The position numbers and the translations under genes are program-made. A model generated the notes under the pieces. It saw nothing but the letters and a program-made list of their open reading frames with translations. It was not told the DNA's origin and ran no database searches. From Floccularia luteovirens (taxonomy: Eukaryota > Basidiomycota > Agaricomycetes > Agaricales > Squamanitaceae): a DNA stretch of 64,000 nucleotides. The DNA lies in contig VSJF01000011.1 of the NCBI GenBank assembly GCA_009739215.1, forward strand, positions 558,001 through 622,000, read 5' to 3'. Each line of letters starts with the position of its first letter. Position 1 is the first letter of the stretch. Positions 49,801 to 61,448 of this stretch are shown piece after piece.

Positions 49801-51133
49801 ATGTTCACTCCCCCTCCTTCCCCAAACCCTATCCCCCAATCTTCACACCCTTTCTCACCCTCCACGAAAACCTTGCCTTCAAAGTCACCGACACCGTCAC
49901 CCATGGAGAAGAAAAGGCGCACGGGAAGGCGCACCTGTTGGGCCATCTTCGTGGTACCTCTGGTCCTTATTTTTATTACGCTATCGTCGCGGTATGTGAC
50001 CCACCCTGCTTTTTTTGATATCTTCGCAACATCCTCGGTTCCTTCTGTACGAGACATTGTCAAAAAGGGCTCGGATTGGACCCTACACAGAAGACATCCC
50101 CAAGCAGAGATTCAGACAATCCCTTCTATATCAGCACCTTCTGCAACCCCGTCATCTGTATCAGTGAACAGTTCGAGTTCAATGGTCCTAGAGAATTCGG
50201 AAATGCCAACAGCGACGAATGTTACATCTGCACCATCTTCCACCATAGCAATTACTGCGCAATCTCTTCCGACGATACCCTCTACACCTCCTACTCTCCC
50301 CACTCCTTTCCCGCAACCATTCGATGATGGCAGTCTCTCCAGTAATTTCACGGTGCAATGCTTTAATTTCTTCGTGAACATGACCAACGATCTTGCCTTC
50401 CGCCAGTGCCGCCCATTTTCACTCCTCCAAATGTCTTCCAATGGATTTACATCAGTGAGCATGCAATTTCAAATTTTGATGCATCCATTATTTATGCAAC
50501 TTTATAGGCCCAGAACAATTTGACGCTGCTGAATTCGATCATATGGGGGACGTGTAATACTACTCCTGGAAAACCTCAATGCGTTTCAAATATGGAGGGA
50601 TTTGCGACAAGAATTAAAACAGAGTGTGCGCAAGATATTTCTGCAGAGGTTGCGGTGGCAGTTGATACACTCACAGGTATAATTTGATTCATTCGTTAGA
50701 AAAAGAACTTTTTCATTGACCATATTCTCTTCATTATCTATTAGCTATTGAAGCATATTCAGTTATGTTTGAAGCCGCATGTTCGATAGATCCCACATCC
50801 AAATCATACTGCTACCTAAGTGCAGTGAAGAGCACAAACTTAGGCGATATATCGGTTTACCAGCTTCCACTCGGTCAAGATTACCCATCAGGCCAGCCGC
50901 TCACTTGCTCTCCGTGTATATCTGGTACTTTACAAACATACTCAGCTGATATAAAGGATTCTTCGATGGAATTGGATGGATTATCGAAGACTCTACCCGA
51001 CGCGTTAGCTGCAGCTACTCAGATCTGTAAATCTGACTTTGTGCAGCCTACTTCAAATGGGAATCTAATTGGGCCGTGGAGGTTTTGGTTATTGCTGATC
51101 ATTGGGACGAGTCTGTTGCGCGGATTTGTATAA
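49801..51133 (+). CDS. DUF7729 membrane/secreted protein
   Basis: Three exons (49801-50454, 50508-50676, 50745-51133) give 403 residues in frame. A Pro/Ser-rich cytosolic head with a basic patch (EKKRRTGRRT) precedes a membrane segment (CWAIFVVPLVLIFITLSS). A Ser/Thr-rich spacer leads into the conserved Cys-containing domain: FNFFVNMTNDLAFRQCRPFS, NNLTLLNSIIWGTCNTTP, AACSIDPTSKSYCYLSAV, DISVYQLPLGQDYPSG and CSPCISGTLQTY. The protein ends in a hydrophobic stretch (RFWLLLIIGTSLLRGFV) typical of a GPI or tail anchor. This matches the fungal DUF7729 family (function unknown, cell-surface). N-glycosylation sequons (NFT, NMT, NLT) support an extracellular domain. A downstream in-frame Met at 49903 could also start the protein just before the membrane segment. 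Confidence 0.82.
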
Positions 51134-54100
51134 TTATGAGCAGTTCCCCCGCTATCGGTACTCTCGGAAATTTTCAAACTCTCTCTATTGGGTCTTTGGG
51201 ATTTAGGTTTTCTTTTCTTGTTTCATTCTCCTATGCTTTTTCTCCTTCTGTTTTCTTGCTATGAACGCTTGTGTGTATTTAATTGCTTTCAAAGAAGGGG
51301 TGTTGCCATTTTTCCCCTATTTGTTTCTTCTCTTATTCCCGTGCAGAGTTTATTTCTTTATTGGAAGTATGCCAAAATATTTATTTATTCATCATATATT
51401 CTCCTAGTGCCCATATTTTTTCTTTTGCCGTTACCCATTCTCCCTCCCATCACTCTCCATTTAGGTTTTTAGTACAATTTTTTTTGACGAAACTGTTATG
51501 TTCATGCATATGACCACATCCCCGTCTATCTATCACCTATCTATTCATCCTTATTTCTTGTCATCGGAATCTTTGTTCACTCGATCTGCGGCTTTTTTTC
51601 TGGGGTTCAATGGTTGGAGGGTTAGCGGGGATATTTTTATCCATTAGGTAGCGGACATGTACTATTGTGGATTCCACGGAAATTGGTTCACAGATTGGTT
51701 GAGACGCATTCTCCGAACTACTCGCACACCACTCAAACATAATCCGACGGAAATCCAATCACATCAACACATACATCTCATCACCATCAAAATCCACACA
51801 ACACCCGTTCGCATGCATCACTTATACCTGTTATCCCGTTTTAGTCTTATTAGGAGGTTGTTCTTCCCACCACTTCAACAGGATATTTTTATGGCACGTC
51901 GTCTTACGCACTATCTGCCCTCCTTTGATGTCACTGCACTCGGATATTATGGTGAACGCAATCTTTTTCCTACCAAAAAAAAATCAGAGCATACACGGGT
52001 CTCCTCTCCCTCGACTATGCGCATTCGTAAATGAGTCCATGCCAACATCGATTCTATCACTGAACAGTTGATGATCACTTGCTGTTCTATACAAGTCACT
52101 TGGGATGATCAAAAGTAAAAGATTCCGGCCCGTTAACCATCCCATCTCGTGCCTACCCCTTCACCTCGCATACTTCTAATGAAGATATTTATGGTGGATT
52201 TCATACCATATCGCATTACAGCTCGCAATCATAGCAATAGAACAACTAGCATACTATCACCCACCTTTACTTCTATACTATCCGAACCTTTGCACTACGA
52301 GGGTACGGTTTTCTCTACCATGTCTATTCACGGACGATATACACGCTCGCTTTTTGATTATTTTCGTATTGATATTTTGTATCTATACTTGAAGCATCCG
52401 ACTTATTTGCGAAGATGCGGGGTGTACTGGGAACAATATATATATATATATATATCTGTGTCGTATTTTTTCAATTGATAATTATGACACAGGAATCATC
52501 AATATGATAATTGAGAGGAGAAATAAATCCTGGACTCCATGAAAAATCAAAACAGATAAATGCCTCCCGAATTTTTTCATCACAGCCTATTTAGGAGAAA
52601 TCACTTGGAACACACCACCCACGCGTCCGAGGATAGATTCTATTTAGTCGCGTATTTATAGCAAAGCGCAGCCGCGCACCAAGAAAATACGAAGTGAGTG
52701 GGGGTAAAAGGGTTTTATTCCCATTCACAGGAGATAATGCGAAAAGGCGAAATGTGTGTGATGAAATGCTTGTTCTTGTAATTTCTTCCGTTGTCGTTGT
52801 AACATATCTTTGCAGGGTCTTGACATTTTCGTACATGGTGAAGTTAAATTAAATGGGTTGTGTAAACTGTCACTAAGTAACATCGGCGGCGGTAGCGGCC
52901 GCAAGTCTGGCATCTTCCAAAGGTACTTCATGTAAAAATTTTCAAATGCGGGATAAAATGCCTGTCTGTATATTCCATAATTTGCAGCTGATGAGAACAT
53001 TGTGTTGTAAAGCCTCGGTTGGAGAAAAAAAATTTGTCACTCAGGTCGTCTTCTAAATTTATTATATATTGGTCCGGAACTATTTACTACATAGGGAGAA
53101 CTTTTTTCTAATGTCTTCTTTGCGAAACCCGCTAGAAGCAGAAAAGGAAGGACGGGATGTGAAAAGATCTTATTATACAATCTTTTCGGTCCGTGTCATC
53201 GGTCATGATGCAGATCCATCTTTTTTTTTACCAAGTCTTTTGGTTGTGGAAAGCGAAGTTCTGTCAGGGTTTGAATGCAGTAGATGTCTGGATATTTTTA
53301 ATACTTATGGTAAGAAATTACTACCCACGCACCTTCTCCCGTTTGCCAGCGCTGATATGTTCTTTTGAATGAATGCAAGCAACAAGTTCCAAATAAGAAA
53401 TTCTTGGTCAGTCAGGGTGATTGAATGACCTGGAACAACGCAGTGGTAACTTTTTTTTTTTGAATAATCTTTTCACGATTGAATCGAGGTGATGCGATAG
53501 CTCGCTGTTGAATGTTGAATGCTGTGAGCTGAGACCTTAGTTAGAACTACATATAACTATACATGAGCCCGAGCAGGAAGTAACTCTCTACTGTTTTATT
53601 ACACACACTTGCTTGAGTTTCAGGTTATGCATGCAATATCCTGGAATACAAAAAATTTGGCATTTGACATATAATACATACAACCTCGAGGCCCTAGGGC
53701 TGCACCCTATTTCTTTGAAGTAACCTGAGTATTCGGGCTTTTCGGTTACATTTGGCCAAGGCTTGCCTTATTCCGAATTCGAATTACAGGGAAAGGCAAG
53801 TTTTGCATGGGCCAAACGTACCAGGGCTCGGGAGCTGTGCATGCGAACGCCCATATTCGTCCGATCACGCCAGATAACATTCAGAATGAGCTGATTCTTT
53901 GAGGCGGCACGGATCATAAGCACCATATTTGGAAGGGTAGCACGCAGCTGATGTTATGATTGTGAGCGCTTGAGTTGTTCTGTACCTAACTATGATGATG
54001 ACAGTTCTTTGTCTCTCTCAAGTCTTCTTGTCGTGTGCTGTTGGTCGTTGTTAGCTTCCAGGGAGTTTGGAGCAACCGGTCCAAAGATAGAAGAACGCTG

Positions 54101-54640
54101 TGGTTGACGACCGTCATGCTGTGTCATCGTTTGCTTTCATGACGATGGGCCATGGGGCACTACAGCGATATCACATGACCGCACCTCAGCAACCTTTTTG
54201 TCTCTAAACATCGACCAATTGTCTTTCATAAATCAATTAATCATTGTCAAGACATGTTTTAGAATGCAGTTCCAATGGGACTGGTACATATGTCATAAAT
54301 GTAAGTGCCTAGTTGTGCAGCAGTCAGCAGGCAACAGGTCGTGTTGATGCATAAACATATCAGCAGATTTAATAATAAATCGACTTCCAATAATACATCA
54401 ATCTGGTCTAAGCTGTCTCAGTCAGTTCTACGTAGCTTCTCCGCAGTATTCCGTTCCACATCTCTCTCCACTTTCACCATTACTCTTAGCGAGACTTTCT
54501 GCATCGTACCATCACCCTTACAGCTGCTCTCGTGCATAAAAAGACAAAAACCTAGCATTGGAAAATCGCACGTCTTCTCAACTGAACATAATCACTCCCA
54601 AGCAGCCCAATCTAGCATATCAACGCATCATTGACACAAA
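51134..54640. other. Gene-poor region
   Basis: No supported gene in 3.5 kb. Weak hints: a minus-strand frame at 51561-51758 ending QRFR, and a minus-strand segment near 52865-52925 ending in ARLAAATAADVT that looks like a protein C terminus but cannot be extended. A run of T near 53221-53230, an AT repeat at 52436-52453 and the DUF1769 promoter also lie here. Confidence 0.5.
52436..52453. repeat. AT dinucleotide microsatellite
   Basis: A perfect run of alternating A and T of about 18 bases. It has no coding context and is the kind of repeat likely to vary in length. Confidence 0.8.
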
Positions 54641-56334
54641 ATGCCCCAACGTCTTCGCGTTCTTGCAGGCACCTCTGCGACGACAATGGTTCCAGTCACC
54701 TGAGCTGGTGAACACAGGCAACGCGCACCCTTTGGTGTCTGAACTCTTTGATGGCGCGTTAGTGGCATACATAAAGGGGTTCGATGGAGGAAGAACAATG
54801 GATGGAAACGGCAATGAGGAAGGAGAAGAAGTGGATGACCCAGAGTACTTCGCGCGTCCAGATCGTCAGAATGTAACGTGGAGCATACAGGTGCAGGGTA
54901 AGTCGTTTTTTCTCAACCTCACCCACATCGTTTCAATTCGCACAAGCGAGTTGTGTGTGTGTGTGTATGCACGTAGGAGGTTTAGCCTTTTCAGTGCATT
55001 GTTTCCGTGTTATGTTATTCCTATCATCCTCTTCGCGTCATTATATTTAGCTTTCAACCACGCTGACTGCGCTTAATTTCCTAGGCAGGTTCCTTGTCCC
55101 TTATACTGCGGATGATATCTTGTTTGGAAACACTTTTGATCGTCCGCTTAAACTGCCTTGGGGCACCAGTGCTGCGCTGAAATTTATGCAGTGAGCTCTT
55201 ATCAAAAGCTTCATTTTATGTTAAAACTGACGTCCGTATCTTCTCTTCGCTGTTTGTTACTTTAGTTATGTAGATCCCACACTTGAGCACGATCTTCAGT
55301 CACAGAACAAACCATGGGCTTTATCCCCACTGATAGCAACAATGCCATATTTTATGCACACGCGCGTTTGTGAGCAGAAAGGTAGAAGTCGAACCCCGTC
55401 TTTTGCAAGCTCGGTTACAGATGCCTCAAGTGAGAGCGGCCATGAACATGTACAACAGGATCACAAACACGAATTAGACAGCAAAACCAATGACGAAAAC
55501 AACATGCTAAAACCACCACAATCCTCACGCACTAAAGCGCACAATCTAGATGAGAAACGCCATTCATATCCACACCTCCCTTCCGTCGCCCCACCCTTCC
55601 CACTACCGGCACCACAATCTATTGCAGAAAATACATCACAGTTATGGCTTACTCTCCCTGATACACTATCCTCCACAGGGAGTGCTTCGTCCTCAAGTTC
55701 GTCGTTAAGTGGAGGAGGGAGTCGCTCACCATCTCCAGGATCTTCTTCTTCATCTGTTGCTTCCACACGCACGTCTGCATCAGCAGCAAAGTCTAACACC
55801 TCGAAAAGCTCCTTTGGAATCAGAAATGCTATGCGCAAAGTAGTAGGAAAGGAGGCTGGTGTCGCTAATGGTAGTGTCAGTGGTGAAGTCACCAATGCCT
55901 CTTCCAGCGGGAAAAGTTTGAGGTCAAAGCTCGGGCGTAAATCCCGCAAGATACACGAAATGAATTTCGAAACATCAGCTCAGCGTCGCGCTTATTTCCA
56001 CGAGACGGAGAACCGGAAGAAAATTGTGTTCGGTCCCCAAGATATTATTACGACAGATTTCTGTTACGGATTCATGCGATTCCGGCCTTCGCTTTCTCTC
56101 AATTTACCTGGTGGGCTTTCTTTCGATATCTCCCGTTATTGGGATGGCCAGCCAGTAAGGTTCGTGTGCTGCGCACGAAAAGGCGCGAATGGGATATTAG
56201 AAGATGAAGACGTTAAAGTTCATGTTGATAATCAAGGGCAAGACGGTTCTGATGATAATGATGAAGTTCCATGGGGAAAGATATTTTGGTGTGTCTCAAT
56301 TGAATTGGTGGATGATCATCATGAGAGTGAGTAA
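54641..56334 (+). CDS. DUF1769 domain protein, one frame question near start
   Basis: Three exons (54641-54897, 55085-55190, 55266-56334). The conserved parts are RLRVLAGTSATTMVPVT, ELVNTGNAHPLVSELFDG, ALVAYIKGF, RQNVTWSIQVQGRFL, ADDILFGNTFDRPLKLPWG and PTLEHDLQ, then KPWALSPLIATMPYFM. After ~200 Ser-rich disordered residues come KIVFGPQDIITTDFCYGFMR and LPGGLSFDISRYWDGQPVRF. This fits the fungal DUF1769 family (function unknown). The first 20 residues are in a different frame from the rest: one base is extra, or two are missing, near 54700. Reading from the ATG at 54558 avoids the break but replaces the family N terminus with unrelated residues. The internal disordered insertion is typical of basidiomycete members. 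Confidence 0.75.
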
Positions 56335-57568
56335 TGACCATCGATGATTTGTTGAGTTCGGCTTCTAGGTTCATGATGAACAATTCTTCTATTCATTTAT
56401 TACATCTGCACGCGGCGACTATCATCATTCATAGATTTGTATCAATCACATACATAGTTGTATATAATAATTATAATTTTTCCCAGTACAATTTTAATCC
56501 ATGGGGTAGCACATAAGTACATGTACTCGGGTATGCATGTTGACACCCAAAAATCCAATCACCCGGTAAATATCAAAATGTTTGTGGAGATGCTGGAGAT
56601 GCTAACGAACACGCCAAATAACTTTTCCTGTAATTGTAGTATAAACCACCTTCTACTTCCATACCTACCCACGTGCACAAATACAAGGTGAAGGCGTGAT
56701 AACGGGATATCATCGAGGGTTTGTTGGTCCAATAATATTCGAAACACTTGAGATTACCTCCCAGGGGTTTGTGGGTCCATATTTATTTGCCTCCAGATGA
56801 TAATACAACCATCAACTCTTTTGTATTCCTGCTTTGCTTAGCATAATTCACAAGGGTTTCTCTTTTTCTGTCTTTTCAAATAAATCGAAATTGGGGGCGG
56901 GTCACGGCAGCCTGGAGAAGAAAACACAAACCCGAGACATGCCGTAGTGCATTCACTATGGGTGCTAGGACGACTACATCCGATGCGTTCCCGAGGAACT
57001 AAATGAATTCGGCAAACAAGAGGTCTTATTCTCAGACTGTATCGTGACATATATGCAACAAGTCCCTTTGATTGGCTCTTATTGTACTTTTTTTTCTTGC
57101 AAGTGTTTTCTCGGCTCGTGGATATTATCGATTTAGGGACAACCATCTGCCACCCCATCTCTCACTTGATGTTTGAACACGCGAGACAACCGAAAACTCT
57201 TGTCTCTGGTTGCTGCCATCTTGTTGCCCCGATCCCGTGCTTTTGTCTATCGAATGGACCCACTTTGGATTGGAAAATAATAAATAGTTCGTGCTATTAT
57301 CTGGACATTCCTTAACGGCCTTCGTTACGCTTTCACTGCTGGACAAGTGCAAAGCTTTCATCTTTTCTTTCCAGCTTCTCAGACAGGTTCTGCTTCTAAC
57401 AACTTCTAATTCAAATCTTGACTAGACGTCATTGAACTTATCTTATTTCCTTCCAAGTTTTTTGTTTCCTATCCGATATGCTCACTCCCAACTTCTACGA
57501 ACAACAGAAATGATTATTCGCCCGTTCAATCGGGTACCTACTATCCACAAACTATCGACGCTCATATT
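56335..57568. other. Intergenic, no gene seen
   Basis: Lies between two plus-strand genes. The frame of the next gene stays open upstream to about 57427 without an ATG, so a 5' extension there is possible but not needed. No other coding signal. Confidence 0.5.
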
Positions 57569-58465
57569 ATGGCAAAGACACAGCTGCGCAGTCGCCTGGA
57601 AAGTGGAAAACTGGTGAACATGCCTGCTGGCTTCCCTTTTCACTACGTATTCGATGGGCACGGCAGTGCGATTCTCTCTTACGATTCATTCGAGTTCGCA
57701 GAAGAGTTGTGTATTGTTTCGAGTCCGGTGTCTCCTTCGTTTCATCCTCATTCATTGGCTATGGATCCAGTTGGAATGAGTGGCTCCATGCGATGTGCCG
57801 GGCATGAACCGCTGCGTTCGCCTACAACTTCTCAGAAGCAGACTGCGATCATTTCTCATAAATGTCCGGGCAGGCTCCCAGCGTGCGTGCGCAGATCCAG
57901 CATCACCGGCACCGGTAATGAGACACGTTATCTCTCCTGGGATGTATCCTTGCCTTCTCTTGACGATTTTTATTTGAATACACGCATACCTAGTACGTTT
58001 CCTTGTCCCTTATAGTAAACTACGATTTAATATCTAGTCTGACTATTACTTCAGATCGGGTCTCCATTGCACATGTGCAGGTAGACGAAGCAGTGATGCA
58101 AACACCATACGGGAAGTGCATTTGCACAGATCCACGCATTATCCTACGCGCTCTAGCCATCTCGATCGAGTTCGGGAAACTTATTCGAATCCAGATGGCA
58201 AAAGTTAAAAGCACGGAGTCAAATGTTTATTTTGGTACCTGCATGAAGACAGACTTGTACGGGAAAGGGAAGCACGACCGCTCTTCGGCGCATCACAAAC
58301 AGTCTCCTGGCACGGTTGAGTTTGTTGGAGTGAGTAATGACGGTCATATAGAAGTTCTGCATACTGTGGAAGCTGGACCCTCACGCCGAGCAGAGACCTG
58401 GTATGCATTTATTTCTCTTTCATCTTACAGCATTTCTAATATCATCCTTGAACAGTACCACTTGA
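57569..58465 (+). CDS. Hypothetical protein
   Basis: Three exons (57569-57992, 58055-58400, 58456-58465) join to exactly 259 residues with GT-AG introns. That is good evidence for a real gene although I recognise no family. It starts MAKTQLRSRLESGKLVNM, has FPFHYVFDGHGSAILSYD early, a Ser/Thr-rich middle, and a more structured second half (RVSIAHVQVDEAVMQTPYG, RIILRALAISIEFGKLIR, GTVEFVGVSNDGHIEVLH). No signal peptide or TM segment is visible. The LVN...FDG pattern faintly recalls the neighbouring DUF1769 protein, but nothing else aligns, so a duplicate origin is not claimed. Confidence 0.6.
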
Positions 58466-59194
58466 TTCTATACCCTACTCTCTTACTAATGGCCGCTATA
58501 ATTCATTAATTAGCATATTCACATTTTTCGACAAGCACGAATGGACAATAACACATCCTCCCTTTCATTTTTTTTTCTTTCTTTCTGGTATCACATAGAC
58601 CCGAACTCGGTATTCATAGCATCGTCAACTATACGCAACATTCCTTATATATTCAAAACAACGACTTCACTAGGTTGTGATTTAGAACAACAAGGTTTTT
58701 CGCTTTGGTGAAATGTTTGCTTGTCAGCCTTGTTTCTTTGATGGAACCCGCGCAGGTCATGCTGCCAAATCTGAGGCACGTAAATTGAAATGTCGTAAAC
58801 TGGACAACAAGGCCGTGTCTGCGGCTTGATGTGCAATTCATTAAACAGAGACTCCGAATTAGCCGTAATATATATACATATACATATACTTACTAATGTT
58901 ACTATTACTAAATGCTAACGTCAAGCTACTTATGTTCTTGAGTAAGTCATGGCCGGAAAAAACATAGATTCAATCAAATTTTGAACTTTCATGTTGTACA
59001 TCGAACACCAATATATATTCCAATGCAATTCATAAGGATTGCTTTCCAACACGCATTACTATTAAGTATTATAATAAGCATACGAGGGCGCTGCGTCATC
59101 CGGGTGACGCGAATTGTTTCCACGTATTTGTCAAACCGACCCTTTTCCTTTATTATTTTTACAAGCTTAAGCTTGAGTTATCCCCACTGATACC

Positions 59195-59888
59195 ATGTCG
59201 ATCGACTTAATCCAAGTCGATCTACCCCATCTACCCAAATTAAAGGATGACGGTTCCAATTGGGCTACTTACAAGGAATACGTCGTAAATGCATTGGCCG
59301 TATGCGGTCTAAAGCGACACGTCATGGGCACTGTTCAAGTCCCTACAGAACTTGTGATCAACGAATACGGTCAGCCTATGGCACGCGGAACCGACAAAGT
59401 AGCAACCGATGCACAAATTGATGCGGCTGCCCCGCGTGATTGGCTTGTATCGCCTGAAAGAAGCGCAGGTCCGAGAGGTCATACACTACACCGTTAGTCA
59501 TAAGACATTCCTCAAAATTAAGGATCAGCCAACGACAGCGAAAATGTGGTCTCGCCTCGCTGAGATCAATGAGAACGAACAGCTACAGGCTGAGACATTT
59601 GCCAAACTGCAGAGACTACGGTATAGGGATGGCAAGAACATGCGCACACACATTCGGAAGATGGTCGAGCTTCGCGACAGGCTGGCCCTAATGGGTTTGG
59701 CTATTCCGGACGAAATATTCATAATGTTCATTCGCACCTCTCTTACTCCATCGTACCAGCCTCTCTTAACAGCTTTGAGCTTTGCATACCCTTCATTCCG
59801 GATCAGCGTTTACGACTTCATACAGCATATATACACCGAGTTTGACAGTAAAAGGGAGTCAAAAAAGCGACGAAAAACACGGAAGTAA
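59195..59888 (+). pseudogene. Copia-type gag (UBN2-like), copy 1, one-base frameshift
   Basis: Starts MSIDLIQVDLPHLPKLKDDG, then SNWATYKEYVVNALAVCGL, the usual opening of Ty1/copia gag proteins. It continues in a second frame with FLKIKDQPTTAKMWSRLAEI, LQRLRYRDGKNMRTHIRKM, LALMGLAIPDEIF and a basic tail (KRESKKRRKTRK) to TAA at 59886-59888. Compared with copy 2, this copy carries one extra base near 59430, which splits the frame. Gag would form the particle shell of a retrotransposon. No nucleocapsid knuckle, protease or polymerase follows. Confidence 0.75.
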
Positions 59889-60561
59889 TTTACGTTCTCT
59901 GATAGTCAGAAATGGAACTAGCATTCACATAAACCTAGACTCTGTATGCATAGCACTGTAAACTCTACGCAACACTCCTCACACATTCAAGATAACGATT
60001 TCTCTCTGTCGTGATTTAGAACAACAATGTTTTGGCTTTGGTAGGATGTTTGCTTACCAGCTCTTGTTTTTTTGATGGAGCCCACAGGGCATGCTGCCAA
60101 ATCTGAGGCACGTCAATTGAAATGTCGTAAAATGGACAACACATCTGTGTCTCCGGTTTGAAGTGGACCTCATTTCACTAAATAGAAGTTCCGAATCAGT
60201 CGTAATACATATATTCATTGACGTTACTGTTGCTACAATTCCAATGTCAAGTACTTGGATGTTAGATCTTGAGTTGGTCACCGGAACCAATTTTCAAATT
60301 TACATGAATTCAACTAAATTTTTGAACTTTTGCGTACTTTGTATTATAATATTCAATATCAATGTACATATGGATCAAGCTCAAGAGTTGTACATATGGG
60401 AGCATTGAGCGTACGAGCCGTAGCCTATGTCCGCACGAATTACTTTTACGTATTTGTCAAAACCGAACACCTTTTTCCTTTATATAACACCCGTCCTTTT
60501 GCAATAACACATCTTAGTTCTTTCTCACAGACTCTCCACAGATACCATGTGAATTCATGCC

Positions 60562-61221
60562 AATCTACCCAAATTAAAGGATGACGGTTCCAATTGGGTT
60601 ACTTACAAGGAACGCGTCTTAACTAGATTGACCGCAAGGGGTCTAGGGCGACATGTCATGGGCACTGTTAAAATCCCTGCAGAACTTGTGGTCAACGAAG
60701 ACGGTCAGCCTATGGCACGCGGAACCGACGAGGCAGCAACCGATGCACAAATTGAGGAAGCCGAAGTCGCGCTCGCCTTGTTTCACCGGAATCAAGCGCA
60801 GGTCCGAGAGGTCATATACAACACCGTTAGTCATGAAACATTCCTCCAGATTAAGGATCAACCAACTGCAGCGAAAATGTGGTCTCAACTCGTCGGGATC
60901 AACGAGAACGAAGCGTTGCAGGATGAGACGCTCACCAAGCTGCGGAGGTTACGGTATACAGATGGCAAGAGCATACGCACACACATTTCAAAGATGATCG
61001 AGCTTCGCGAAAGATTGGCCCTAATGGGTTTGGTTATTCCAGACGAAACGTTTATATCGTACATTCGCATATCTCTTACCCCATCGTACCAGCCTCTCTT
61101 AACAATTTTGAGTGTTGCATACGCCTCGTCCCAAATCAGCGTCGACAACTTCATACAGCATATATACAACGAGTCTGACTTTAAAAGGGAGTCAACAAAG
61201 CGACAGAAAACACGGCAGTAG
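60562..61221 (+). pseudogene. Copia-type gag (UBN2-like), copy 2, start codon lost
   Basis: Continuous frame from LPKLKDDGSNWVTYKERVLT through LGRHVMGTVKIPAELVV, TFLQIKDQPTAAKMWSQL, LRRLRYTDGKSIRTHISKM and LMGLVIPDETFISYIRI to a basic end (KRESTKRQKTRQ) and TAG at 61219-61221. The copy-1 start region is missing about 25 bases here, so the natural ATG is gone. The first in-frame ATG is 60628, giving 197 residues. A TATATAA-like motif near 60480 sits upstream at the spot equivalent to the copy 1 leader. Confidence 0.75.
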
Positions 61222-61448
61222 TAATCTGACAGAAAATGGAAGTAGAATTATGCTTCCAGTTATTAGCATTACATTGATCTTAGCTTCGTAATAATCCTAG
61301 ATGCGTTTCATCCTCAATAGACAGCGAATAATTATTTATTTCCCTTGAATCAAGAAGCATACGATGTCTTTACTACCTATCACTATTTTTCTAACAACTT
61401 ACAAAGGGGGAAACGTATTGATCAGCGGATACAAGACTGTCAACTAAC

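Larger units (their letters stand above)
58600..61265 (+). repeat. Two tandem ~1.33 kb direct repeats, each with a copia-type gag
   Basis: Anchors in copy 1 recur exactly 1,334 bases later: tttagaacaacaa at 58681 and 60015, and ctacccaaattaaag at 59231 and 60565. The two units (about 58600-59930 and 59934-61265) match along a non-coding leader, which shares catgctgccaaatctgaggc and attgaaatgtcgtaaa, and along a gag-like frame. They have diverged by many substitutions and a few indels. No pol genes and no third leader copy after 61265 are visible. The leader could be an LTR or an internal 5' region; terminal TG/CA ends and target duplications were not resolved. Confidence 0.8.

Noticed and set aside
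51558..51780. Minus-strand small protein (ending QRFR, or KKAADRVNK in another frame) with a CTAAC branch-like site
   Set aside because: Two competing frames and no recognisable family; too weak to annotate.
52865..52925. Minus-strand segment ending ARLAAATAADVT
   Set aside because: Looks like a protein C terminus but a TGA lies just upstream and no exon joins it.
57569..57720. Possible duplicate of the DUF1769 N-terminal region (LVN...FDG spacing)
   Set aside because: Only a few residues match and nothing downstream aligns.
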